Positions 54,144-62,195 of a DNA stretch of 64,000 nucleotides are shown here, piece by piece. The DNA is taken from NCBI RefSeq assembly GCF_017357385.1, contig NZ_CP071632.1, forward strand, positions 191,501 through 255,500, given 5' to 3'. The notes under the pieces were generated by a model that ran no database searches, was not told where the DNA came from, and saw only the letters and a program-made list of their open reading frames with translations. How positions within the stretch are numbered: position 1 is the first letter of the stretch; each line of letters starts with the position of its first letter. Source of the DNA: Rhizobium sp. NZLR1. Its GTDB lineage: Bacteria > Pseudomonadota > Alphaproteobacteria > Rhizobiales > Rhizobiaceae. Made by a program: the position numbers and the translations under genes.

Positions 54144-55193
54144 TCAATTCCCCGCCGGCTTGACGGTGACGCAGGCGCCGGCTTTGGCTTTTGCCGAGGC
54201 GGCGAGAAGCCGCATCTGCGGCCGCTCGGTGCCCTTTCGCGGCTGAACGTTGAACGGTTCGTCGGCCGGCCACCATTCGCCCGCCGCCCAATAGGACCAG
54301 CCAAGCCAGGCGTCGCCATTATCAGACATGGTGGAATAGATCTCGGTTAGCCCGCTCATGCAGTCCTTGTCGGCGGAGGCGCCGAATTCGCCGAGAAAGC
54401 CGCGCTTGTGGTTCTTCTTCAGCCAGGCGGTGACGCCGGTGATCGCCTCGACGGCGGCGCCTGAGCCTTCGCAGGTCGGGTGGGTTCCGGAGGAATCGGC
54501 GTCGAGATACTGGTGGACCTCATAGGCGTAGAAGTCGAGCGGATCGCGCACGCCGAGCATCACCGTGCCGTTGGCGCCGCCGATCACGTCCTTTTCCCAG
54601 CTTGCCGCGCCGCTCCAGGCGGTGCCCGGCACCAGGATGAGGTTGCGGGCGCCGACGGCGCGGATGCTGCGGATCGCCGCATTGGCGGCATCGAGCCAGT
54701 CCGTCGCCTTGATGTCGTGCGGTTCGTTCATCAGGCCGAAGAGCACGCCGTCCTGATTGGCGAATTCGACCGCGAGCCTTGCCCAGAAATCACCGAAGGC
54801 TGCATCCGTCGCCGGCACCGTGCCGATCTGCGTCTTATCGTAATAGCCGAAATTATGCGGGTCGAGCAGCACGGTCATGCCGTGCTTGCGGATCAGCCCG
54901 ACGGTATCCTTGATCCGCTCGAACTCGTCCTCGTCGAGCCGCCCGCCGAGCGCCGGCTGCAGCCGCTCCCAGCGGAAGGGCAGCCGGATGATCGTCATGC
55001 CTCTTTCTGCGAAATAGCCGATCGTGTCTTCACTGGGATAGGTATAGTTGATGCCGAAGGCGCCGCCGCGCTCGCCATATTCGCCGCCGGAAAGATTGAC
55101 GCCGCGAAAACAGGGCGCGTCGGCGGCAAGGGCCAGCGACGGGACGAGAGCGGCCGCAAGCAGCAGCGCCGTCAGATGTCGTCTGGTCCTCAT
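54144..55193 (-). CDS. Secreted glycoside hydrolase family 5 endoglycanase
   Basis: 349 residues. The signal peptide is about 1-24 (cleavage after ALAA). A GH5 TIM barrel carries RLPFRWERLQP, the acid/base Glu in GLMNEPHD (about 157), EVHQYLD and the nucleophile Glu in GFLGEFGAS (about 269). GH5 members hydrolyse beta-1,4 and related glucans or mannans. Located directly before a Wzy-like gene (1-nt gap), it is likely to trim or release the polymer made by this cluster rather than to digest plant cellulose, though the latter is possible. GAGGA precedes the ATG at 55193. Confidence 0.88.
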   Translation of the reverse strand: MRTRRHLTALLLAAALVPSLALAADAPCFRGVNLSGGEYGERGGAFGINYTYPSEDTIGYFAERGMTIIRLPFRWERLQPALGGRLDEDEFERIKDTVGLIRKHGMTVLLDPHNFGYYDKTQIGTVPATDAAFGDFWARLAVEFANQDGVLFGLMNEPHDIKATDWLDAANAAIRSIRAVGARNLILVPGTAWSGAASWEKDVIGGANGTVMLGVRDPLDFYAYEVHQYLDADSSGTHPTCEGSGAAVEAITGVTAWLKKNHKRGFLGEFGASADKDCMSGLTEIYSTMSDNGDAWLGWSYWAAGEWWPADEPFNVQPRKGTERPQMRLLAASAKAKAGACVTVKPAGN

Positions 55194-55328
55194 GGCTATC
55201 CTCGCAATCGCGGCAAATCGCAACATCGGCGTTGCAGAAATTATTTTAACGGTCCGTTAGCTAAGAATTTCTAAAGTCTCAGCACCTCGGCTTCAGTCTT
55301 TCACGCTGGGCGGGACACGAGTGCGCGT

Positions 55329-56951
55329 ATGGACCAGTATGACAGGAACAGGGTAAGCCGGCTCCCTGGCTGGCGCAGTTATGAGTCAACTCAGACTGCG
55401 CCGGAAGGCGTGCGCATGCGCAGCCCCGTCGTCCGTCCGGACGATTTCGTGCCGCCGGTGCCCGAACCCGCCGCTCCTGCCTTTGTGCCGCCACCGGCAA
55501 GTGTCGTGGAACCCCGCCGGTCCGAGCGCCCGGCGCCTTCGCCTCCGACCACACCTTTGAAACAACCGACCGTGGACGCGCGGTCGAACGCAGCGCCCGC
55601 GCCTGCCGCACCGCTTCTCGATCTCCGCTCCAGCGTTGCGGCGATCTGGAGCCGACGGCTGGTCGTGCTTGGTCTGGCGCTGCTCGGCGCCGTTGCCGGC
55701 GGGGCGGTGGCGCCGTCCATCGGGCAGAAATTCACCGCCATCAGCAGCCTCTATTTCGATCCGCGCCAGATCGGCCTTGCCGATGCAGGCGGGCAATCGT
55801 CGGGGCCTTCGCCGGAAATGATCTCGACGTTGATCGACAGCCAGGTGCAGATCCTGACCTCGGGCAATGTGCTGCGCCGCGTCGTCGAGACCATGAAGCT
55901 TGACCAGGATCCGGAATTCACCGGTGGCCGCACCGACGGCGCCGCCGTGATCGGCGCCCTGCAGAAGGCATTGGTCATCACCCGTCAGGCCAGCACCTAT
56001 GTCGTTTCGCTTGCCGCGACGACCAATGATCCCGAGAAATCCGCAAGGCTCGCCAACCAAGTCGTCACCTCCTTCACCGAGGAGGAGAACAGCGCCTCGA
56101 ACGGCATCTACGAAAACACCTCCTCGACGCTCGACGGACGCCTCGACGATCTGCGCCAGAAGGTACTGGAGGCCGAGCAGGCTGTCGAAACCTTCCGCGC
56201 CGACAACGACATGGTCGCCACCGAAGGCAATCTGATCTCCGATCAGCGGCTCGTCTCGCTGAACACGCTGCTGGTGACGGCACAGGAAAAGACCATTCAG
56301 GCGAAGGCCCGCGCCGATGCCGTCGCCAATCTCCGCGTCGAGGACATCGTCGCCGGCAACCAGGCGGAGGGTGGCGTCACCTCGCCGCTGGTCAGCCTGC
56401 GCCAGCAATATGCCACCCAGGCCGCCGCCGTCGGCAGCCTCGAAAGCCAGATGGGCACGCGCCATCCGCGCCTGCAGGCGGCCCGCTCCTCCCTGCAAAG
56501 CATTGCCGGTGAAATCAAGGGCGAATTGCAGCGTCTCGCCACGTCCGCCAGGGGCGAGTACGAGCAGGCCAAGGCCGCCGAGGACAGCATCGCCAAAGAA
56601 CTTGCCGTGCAGAAGGCGCTGCAGGCGAGCACCTCGGACAAGCAGGTGGAATTGAACGAATTGCAGCGCAAGGCGACGGCGGCCCGCGATATCTACGAGA
56701 CGGTGCTGAAGCGCTCCAGCCAGACGAACGAGGAGCAGAACCTCAACCAGAGCAACATTCGCGTCATCTCGCCGGCCGAGCCGCCGGTCAAGGCCGATGG
56801 CCCGGGAAAGAAGATCCTGCTGGTCGCCGGCGTCATCGGCGGTCTTCTCGCCGGTTTCGTCGCCGGCGCGGCCTTTGCGATCCTTGCCGGCCTCTTCGGC
56901 CATCCCGTTATCAGAAGTTATTTCAGGAAATCGCCCGCGACCGCCGCTTGA
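55329..56951 (+). CDS. Wzz/GumC/ExoP-like polysaccharide co-polymerase lacking kinase domain
   Basis: 540 residues. A Pro/Ala-rich cytoplasmic N-terminus (about 1-95), first membrane helix (about 113-133), Wzz domain (FTAISSLYFDPRQIGL), long coiled-coil periplasmic region (about 240-470) and a second helix (about 490-515, KKILLVAGVIGGLLAGFVAGAAF). It ends shortly after, so it has no C-terminal tyrosine autokinase domain like that of ExoP. It controls chain length and export of polysaccharide. It is divergent from the GH5 gene (135 bp between starts) and followed by a small secreted protein. Confidence 0.87.
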   Translation: MDQYDRNRVSRLPGWRSYESTQTAPEGVRMRSPVVRPDDFVPPVPEPAAPAFVPPPASVVEPRRSERPAPSPPTTPLKQPTVDARSNAAPAPAAPLLDLRSSVAAIWSRRLVVLGLALLGAVAGGAVAPSIGQKFTAISSLYFDPRQIGLADAGGQSSGPSPEMISTLIDSQVQILTSGNVLRRVVETMKLDQDPEFTGGRTDGAAVIGALQKALVITRQASTYVVSLAATTNDPEKSARLANQVVTSFTEEENSASNGIYENTSSTLDGRLDDLRQKVLEAEQAVETFRADNDMVATEGNLISDQRLVSLNTLLVTAQEKTIQAKARADAVANLRVEDIVAGNQAEGGVTSPLVSLRQQYATQAAAVGSLESQMGTRHPRLQAARSSLQSIAGEIKGELQRLATSARGEYEQAKAAEDSIAKELAVQKALQASTSDKQVELNELQRKATAARDIYETVLKRSSQTNEEQNLNQSNIRVISPAEPPVKADGPGKKILLVAGVIGGLLAGFVAGAAFAILAGLFGHPVIRSYFRKSPATAA

Positions 56952-57010
56952 TGACGGTCTCCGGTTTTCCTACATCCTGTGAGTGCCCTATTGCCGGCAG
57001 GAGAATTCCC

Positions 57011-57343
57011 ATGCGGCTCATGATGATGCTTCTGATGTCGCTCGTTGCCGTGTCCGGCCTCGCGCCCGCGTCCGCCTCTGCCGTCGACTGGACGAAATCG
57101 GCCGATTCCAGCGTTCAGCCTCTCTATCCCTACAAGGGTCTGCCCGGCGTCAAGGCGCAGCCGGACAAGAAGGAGGAAGAATCCTATAATTGCCGCACCG
57201 AAACCGTCCAGATCCGCCGCCGTTACGACGAAATCTTCCGCTCGGGCGGCATGCCGACGCTGATGTATGTCTGCGAACGCGACGGCTTCATCTCGATGGA
57301 CGACAAGGTTCCGCTGCGCGGCCACTATCAGCCGGTGCGATAG
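57011..57343 (+). CDS. Small secreted protein, unknown function
   Basis: 110 residues. Signal peptide about 1-24 (MRLMMMLLMSLVAVSGLAPASASA), mature part of about 86 residues with two Cys (CRTETVQIRRRYDEIFRSGG and VCERDG) that may form a disulfide. No named domain is recognised. AGGAG precedes the ATG at 57011. It follows the Wzz-like gene by 59 bp and may belong to the same transcript. Its TAG stop (57341-57343) is shared with the left end of the palindromic element, whose duplicated TA supplies the first two stop bases. Confidence 0.68.
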   Translation: MRLMMMLLMSLVAVSGLAPASASAVDWTKSADSSVQPLYPYKGLPGVKAQPDKKEEESYNCRTETVQIRRRYDEIFRSGGMPTLMYVCERDGFISMDDKVPLRGHYQPVR

Positions 57344-57696
57344 AGCCTTTCCTGGTCAGATTGAAGCATTCTGTTGGCTCAAACGGAGTCGGATGCTCGA
57401 CCGGCCGGCGCGCGTCGTAGCCTAGCTCTACGGCCAAGCCGGCCGGTCGAGCAGGCGGCCCGTTTCAGCCAACCCTCCCGCAGATTTGCCTGGCAAATCT
57501 GCAAGACTTGGAAATCGCCGGACGCACTTATCGCTTTGCCATAGCGAAGCGGTGCGGCCGGTGGGCCGGACATCTTTCCGCCAGGATCAGAGGCGATCGG
57601 CTCGGATGTACCTGGGGTATGCCCATCGCCAATCGCCTCTGCCCTGACGAAAGCCTGCTCCGGCAGAGTGCTTCAATCTGACCAGGAAAGGCTCTA
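57341..57696. mobile_element. MITE-like palindromic mosaic element, 356 bp with 33-bp terminal inverted repeats
   Basis: The left end (57341-57373, beginning TAGAGCCTTTCC) and right end (57664-57696) are inverted repeats with one mismatch in 33 bp. The outermost TA on each side fits the TA target duplication of IS630/Tc1-mariner-type elements. Internal inverted repeats add more: GTTGGCT.AAACGG (57373-57386 with 57459-57472), GCTCGACCGGCCGG (57395-57408 with 57439-57452), a perfect 21-bp palindrome at 57481-57501, and CAGAGGCGAT.GGC (57588-57601 with 57628-57641). No transposase or ORF is inside. It probably is a non-autonomous element, similar in nature to Rhizobium intergenic mosaic elements. 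Confidence 0.8.
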
Positions 57697-57702
57697 GGCG
57701 CT

Positions 57703-58377
57703 TCAGCCGGTCAGCAAAGCCGCTGAATGCGCCTGTCGGAAACGTTCGATCGGAAATTCCATCCTCAGATAGTCGAAGCCGGCATTTGCTTCTGGTCGAT
57801 CAACGACCGAATATTTGACCATGTCCTCTTCCTCGATGCGCCGCAGCGGCAGGCTTTCGGCTGCCGAAAAGCCCAGCCGTTTGTAGAGGCCGATCGCTTT
57901 TTCATTGTGGGAGAAGACGTGCAACTCGGCCGTTTCGGCCCCAAGCCCGGCGAACGTCCACTCCAGCATTGTCATGCCGCAATGGAACATCAAATTGCGG
58001 ATATCGCTCGCCCGGCCGCGGATGACATTGTCGAATTCGGCCGAGCCGGGCCGGATGTTGCAGACGCCGAAATTGCCCAACCGGTTTCCGCCGGGATCGC
58101 AAATGACGAATAGGATTCGGTCATGGGCGGGCAGCGAGATGCTTTCGAGCCACCGCCGCGTACGTTCCTTGCTGGCGCTAAACTGGGTGAGGAAAAACGG
58201 CATCGACTGGTTGCGCCACGTCGTCAGGTCGTCGATCAGGCCAGGCTCGTCGAGCATCGATCTGTCGATGCATTGCAGGTCGCCCACATGCCTGCCGCTA
58301 TCGTCCCTGATCGGAAGTCGGAGCCGTCGTGCCGGATCCGCATTGTCCTTGAGGTTGACGATATCCACTTGCGCCAT
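57703..58377 (-). CDS. GNAT-family N-acetyltransferase
   Basis: 224 residues. The acetyl-CoA-binding part lies in ILFVICDPGGNRLGNFGVCNI and the C-terminal NEKAIGLYKRLGFSAAE, which is the classic GNAT motif. The position at the end of a deoxysugar operon suggests N-acylation of the amino sugar made by the DegT aminotransferase, as with FdtC or PerB-like steps; this is inference. It is 24 bp downstream of the CmcI-like gene. Its stop lies 6 bp from the right end of the palindromic element. Confidence 0.82.
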   Translation of the reverse strand: MAQVDIVNLKDNADPARRLRLPIRDDSGRHVGDLQCIDRSMLDEPGLIDDLTTWRNQSMPFFLTQFSASKERTRRWLESISLPAHDRILFVICDPGGNRLGNFGVCNIRPGSAEFDNVIRGRASDIRNLMFHCGMTMLEWTFAGLGAETAELHVFSHNEKAIGLYKRLGFSAAESLPLRRIEEEDMVKYSVVDRPEANAGFDYLRMEFPIERFRQAHSAALLTG

Positions 58378-58401
58378 GAACGGCTATCCCTGATTGTCCG
58401 C

Positions 58402-59160
58402 TCACGCCTTGCGGCAGATGCAGTAGCCGCCCGGCGACGAAGACAGCACGAGCTTGCCGTTCAGGACCGGATCGACTTCGAAGCGGTCGGTTTCCGCCAG
58501 ATAATCGGTGACTGCCTTCAGCGGCTCATTGCCGCGCAGCCAAATCTGGGAGCGCTTCGTGAAGGCCTGCTCCTCGGTCAAGTGGCCGATGAGCGTGTCG
58601 GCGACGACGAGGTAGCAGCCTTCCGTCACCAGCGGACCGTAGGCTCGGCATTCCGCCAGAACATGCTCGTAGGAATGGTCGCTGTCGAGCACAACCATGA
58701 CGCGGGCGCCCGGCGGGATCTCGGCCTTCACGGCGGCAAGCACGTCGTCGTCGACGGAACCGCCCTGGATCATCTTGATCCGGCTCGACATCGGATGGGA
58801 TTCGATCGACTCGCGATTATGGGCGCGGATGTCGATGTCGACCCCGACAACTTTGGCCTTGTCATTGCCCGTGGCGGCGAGGATCGACGCCATGAAGATC
58901 AGCGAGCCGCCGCGCGCGATGCCCGTTTCGATGATGACATCGGGTTTGGTCGCCCAGATGACTTCCTGTGTCGCCAGGATATCGACCGGAAGCTGGATGA
59001 TCGGCACGCCCATCCATGACCAGAGATAGAAGTAGTCGAACTTGTCGAGCCCGATCAGCGTGTTCAGCGACTGTTGGAAACTTGCCTCGTCCTTGCCGAG
59101 CGCAAGCGACATCTCCCGCCTGTGGGCTTCGAATTCGAGACGATCGTCCTTCGTGGTCAT
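58402..59160 (-). CDS. CmcI/cephalosporin hydroxylase-family SAM methyltransferase
   Basis: 252 residues. The Rossmann SAM-binding motif IIETGIARGGSLIFMAS (about 77-93), VVGVDIDIR (acidic residue for ribose) and MVVLDSDHSYEHV with a metal-binding Asp/His pattern match the CmcI/rhamnosyl O-methyltransferase family. Members O-methylate sugars in polysaccharides or glycolipids. Starts 32 bp after the DegT gene stop in the same operon, so methylation of a surface sugar is the likely role. Confidence 0.83.
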   Translation of the reverse strand: MTTKDDRLEFEAHRREMSLALGKDEASFQQSLNTLIGLDKFDYFYLWSWMGVPIIQLPVDILATQEVIWATKPDVIIETGIARGGSLIFMASILAATGNDKAKVVGVDIDIRAHNRESIESHPMSSRIKMIQGGSVDDDVLAAVKAEIPPGARVMVVLDSDHSYEHVLAECRAYGPLVTEGCYLVVADTLIGHLTEEQAFTKRSQIWLRGNEPLKAVTDYLAETDRFEVDPVLNGKLVLSSSPGGYCICRKA

Positions 59161-59192
59161 GACTGTTCTTTGTCCTTCGCTGTAGGGCTGCC

Positions 59193-60341
59193 TTAGACCG
59201 ACTGCCGCAATGCCGTGCTGTTATGGTAGATCCGCCCGGCCGCCACATCGAGCAGCGTTGCCGCCACCCGGTCGATATCGGCTTCGCTCATGTCGTGATA
59301 GCTGGGCAGGTTGATCGCGCGGCCCGGAATGCTCCAGGCGTTGACGTTCTCGGGCCGGTCATCGAACATGGAGAGGCTGGAGAGGGGATGGAAGAAGACG
59401 CGCGCGTCGATATTGGCGGTCTCGAAGGCCTGCTGCATCATCTCGCGGACAATACCCGTCGACCGATGAAAGACCGCGGTCGGCATCCACGCGCCGTTAA
59501 TCGTGCCGCTATATTCCGGGTTCATCGAGATGCCCGGCAGGGCGGAAAGCCGGACCATGTAAGCGGCGAGGATTTCCCGCTTGCGGGCGACGAGTTCTTC
59601 GATGCGCTCGAGCTGTGCGCAGCCGATGGCCGCCTGGATGTTGGACATTTTGTATTTGAAGCCGATTTCGTCGGGCCAGAACTGCTTGGTCTGGCCGCGC
59701 GCGCGGCCGTGGTTGCTGAGCGTCAGCACCCGTTCGTAAAGCGCGGCGTCGTTGGTGACGAACATGCCGCCTTCGCCCGTCGTCAACGTTTTCGTGCCGT
59801 GGAAGGAGAAGGTGCCGAAGGCGCCCATCGAGCCGGCGCGGCGGCCGTTCCAAACGGAGCCGATCGCTTCCGCCGCATCCTCGATCACTGGGATGCCGGT
59901 GCGCTTGCCGATCTCGAGCAGCGCATCCATGTCGCAAAGATTGCCGTAGATGTGGGTTGCGATGATCGCCTTGGTCTTCGAGGTGATGTGCCGCTCGACC
60001 TCGTCTGGATCGATGCACCAGGAGTCCGGCAGCACGTCGACGAAAACCGGCTTGGCGCCGAGGTGGACGATCGGCGAGACGGTGGCGACCCAGTTGGTGT
60101 CAGCGAGGATCACTTCGTCGCCTTCGCCGACACCGAGCGCGGCCAGGCCCATGTGCATGGCGCCGGTGCAGCTCGATGTAGCGATGGCGAAGTCGCTACC
60201 GAGATGGGTCTTGAAGTCGCGTTCGAAGCGGTTGATGTAGTCGTAGCAGCGTGCGCCCCAGCCGGTCGCTGCCGCGTCCGTGGCATAATCGATTTCAAGC
60301 TGGGTGATGGAAGGCTTGGTGTAGAAGATCCTGTTTGTCAT
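59193..60341 (-). CDS. DegT/DnrJ/EryC1/StrS-family sugar aminotransferase
   Basis: 382 residues; PLP-dependent aminotransferase acting on nucleotide-linked keto-sugars. PLP contacts: ATSSCTGAMHMGL (about 55-67), VIEDAAEAIG (Asp about 155) and Lys about 184 in FSFHGTKTLTTGEGG. The Lys is present, so it is a true aminotransferase and not a 3-dehydrase of the RfbH type, where His replaces it. In this operon it would aminate C-3 or C-4 of a CDP- or dTDP-4-keto-6-deoxyhexose. Confidence 0.9.
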   Translation of the reverse strand: MTNRIFYTKPSITQLEIDYATDAAATGWGARCYDYINRFERDFKTHLGSDFAIATSSCTGAMHMGLAALGVGEGDEVILADTNWVATVSPIVHLGAKPVFVDVLPDSWCIDPDEVERHITSKTKAIIATHIYGNLCDMDALLEIGKRTGIPVIEDAAEAIGSVWNGRRAGSMGAFGTFSFHGTKTLTTGEGGMFVTNDAALYERVLTLSNHGRARGQTKQFWPDEIGFKYKMSNIQAAIGCAQLERIEELVARKREILAAYMVRLSALPGISMNPEYSGTINGAWMPTAVFHRSTGIVREMMQQAFETANIDARVFFHPLSSLSMFDDRPENVNAWSIPGRAINLPSYHDMSEADIDRVAATLLDVAAGRIYHNSTALRQSV

Positions 60342-60417
60342 GCCGCTAATTTCTGTTGAATTGAAATCGAGACGCGGGCGCCCGCCACGACGCTAGCTTT
60401 TGAAACTGGCGCGAGGC

Positions 60418-61656
60418 TCACATGATGATGTGCCGGGCGACATCGTGCTCGTGGAACACCAGATTGGGCAGGTAGCCGAGTGCTACGAAATATTCCCGGT
60501 CGCTGTCGACGTTGATGAAGACGGCAGTGCTTTCCAGTGGGCTGTCGCTGATTTCCACCGTAACCTTCACCTTTTCATTGAGGCCGAGTTCGCGCATCAG
60601 GCCTTCGAGTGCGGTGATTTCCGAGAAGCCGCCGAGAAGCAACGTGTCGATGCCGATTGCCGAATTCACTTCGCTCACCAGCGTCTGGATGGCGACCATC
60701 AGAGGCAGCCCTTCGCGGAAGGGGCGAATTTCCGGGTGGTCGAGCATCCCGCCCCACATGATGCGGGTATAGAGCTCATAGGCCTTGATGAAATTCTTGC
60801 GCGCGGCCCAGAAGCGGAAGGCGACCGCCATGCGGTTGAGCGTGAAGATCTTGCACATCTCTTCATACTTGAGACGTGACTCGGGCGTCAGGATCACCGC
60901 CCCGCGCCTGGCGCCCGTATAGAGGAAATATTCAAGTCCGCCGCGATAACGATCCCAGCTCGTCATGACGTCATTGGCGCCTTCCTGTGGACGGTCACGA
61001 ACGATCGCCGAATTGGCGATGGAGCGATAGAACGGCCGCTGCAGGAAGGCGACCGCGCCTTGATCGAGGAAATGCGCAAGGAACGGGAACGGGTAGAAGC
61101 AGATGTCCCGCGGGATCCAGGCCGACCGCAGGGCCGACGCGCGGTAGATCGCGATTTCCGGAAAGATGTGGCGTTCGAAGATATACTGAAAGACGTCGCC
61201 GAAGCTGCCGCGCGGAAACTTCCGATCCTCCTCGACATTGTAGAACTTGGTGATGTCGTTTTTGGCGACTTCGTCATAGAGGAACCAGGGCGCATGGGCG
61301 CAGGTCACATCCTGGTTCTCATCGAGATATTTGACGGTGTTGGCCACCGCATCGGCAATCAGGATGTCGTCGTCGGCGAGATAGACGACGTATTCGCCCC
61401 TGCCGAGGCGAAGAGCGCTCGTGACGTTGGCGTTAGCGCCCGCATTGACCTCACGCTTGTAATAGCGGATCGGCAATCCGTGCCCGATGAACTCCTCGAC
61501 AACTTGCTGGGTGTGATCAGTGGAGGCATTGTCACAGATGACGATCTCGAAGGGAAAATCGAATTTATAGTCGTTCCGGCAATAGGTCAGCGCGTTTCTG
61601 AGGTAGGCCTCGCGATTGTACGTCGGGATGCAGATGCTGAGTTTGATGCCGCTCAA
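60418..61656 (-). CDS. Family 2 glycosyltransferase
   Basis: 412 residues. GT-A fold N-terminus: LSICIPTYNREAYLRNAL (about 6-23), IVICDNASTDHT and the metal-binding YVVYLADDDIL (Asp triplet about 96-98). The C-terminal half (about 260-412) is unlike most GT2 proteins and has no recognised domain. The start is TTG at 61656, overlapping the rfbC stop (TTGA) and preceded by AGGAG at 7 nt; no ATG is available nearby. It probably transfers the modified deoxysugar made by the operon to a polysaccharide. Confidence 0.87.
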   Translation of the reverse strand: MSGIKLSICIPTYNREAYLRNALTYCRNDYKFDFPFEIVICDNASTDHTQQVVEEFIGHGLPIRYYKREVNAGANANVTSALRLGRGEYVVYLADDDILIADAVANTVKYLDENQDVTCAHAPWFLYDEVAKNDITKFYNVEEDRKFPRGSFGDVFQYIFERHIFPEIAIYRASALRSAWIPRDICFYPFPFLAHFLDQGAVAFLQRPFYRSIANSAIVRDRPQEGANDVMTSWDRYRGGLEYFLYTGARRGAVILTPESRLKYEEMCKIFTLNRMAVAFRFWAARKNFIKAYELYTRIMWGGMLDHPEIRPFREGLPLMVAIQTLVSEVNSAIGIDTLLLGGFSEITALEGLMRELGLNEKVKVTVEISDSPLESTAVFINVDSDREYFVALGYLPNLVFHEHDVARHIIM

Positions 61657-62195
61657 AGGCTTGTCTCCTGGCCGTAGCTCTCAAGCGCGGCGTCGCGCTC
61701 GCTGATGATGCTCGGCATGAACGGCCAGGCGATGGAAAAGGCGGGATCATCCCAGCGGACCCCGCGGGCAAGTTCCGGTACGTAGGTTTGCGACATCTGG
61801 TAGAAGAGCTCGCAGTCGTCCTCGAGGGTCAGGAAGCCGTGCGCGCATCCGACAGGTATGTAGAAGGCATTGTGACTGATGGCATCGAGCTCGACGGAGG
61901 CCCACTTGAGATAGCTCGGCGAATCCGGCCTGAGATCAAGTGCCACGTCGAAGACCCTGCCGCGCGTGGCGCGCACCAGCTTCGCCTCCGGCCGCGGCTC
62001 GGCCTGGTAATGCATGCCGCGCAGCGTCCCGCGCATGTGGTTCTGGGAGACGTTGCACTGCGGGTAGACGGGCACCAGACCCCGCGCCGCGAAGGTCTGT
62101 GCGTCGAAGGTTCGTGCGAACATTCCCCGGTCGTCGGAGCGCGCGTCGACTTCCACGACAAAGGCGCCCGAAACCGCCGTCGGAAGGAATTTCAT
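61653..62195 (-). CDS. rfbC: dTDP-4-dehydrorhamnose 3,5-epimerase family protein
   Basis: 180 residues; cupin-fold epimerase. Catalytic His lies in RGMHYQ (about 61-64), with FDVALDLRPDSPSYLKW and PVGCAHGFLTLEDDCELFYQMS as family signatures. It epimerises C-3 and/or C-5 of a nucleotide-4-keto-6-deoxyhexose. Since the neighbour is a CDP-glucose 4,6-dehydratase and no rmlABD genes are present here, the true substrate may be a CDP-sugar rather than dTDP. Overlaps both neighbours by 4 nt. Confidence 0.88.
   Translation of the reverse strand: MKFLPTAVSGAFVVEVDARSDDRGMFARTFDAQTFAARGLVPVYPQCNVSQNHMRGTLRGMHYQAEPRPEAKLVRATRGRVFDVALDLRPDSPSYLKWASVELDAISHNAFYIPVGCAHGFLTLEDDCELFYQMSQTYVPELARGVRWDDPAFSIAWPFMPSIISERDAALESYGQETSL

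Noticed and set aside
53018..54163. A 381-codon plus-strand frame opposite the Wzy-like gene
   Set aside because: Highly charged, Asp/Glu/His-rich translation, typical of the antisense of a membrane protein gene. The minus-strand frame has coherent transmembrane helices.
59193..60341. CDP-6-deoxy-4-keto-glucose 3-dehydrase (RfbH/DdhC) identity for the DegT-family gene
   Set aside because: RfbH-type enzymes have His in place of the PLP Lys and an iron-sulfur cluster; here Lys 184 is present and no Cys cluster is seen.
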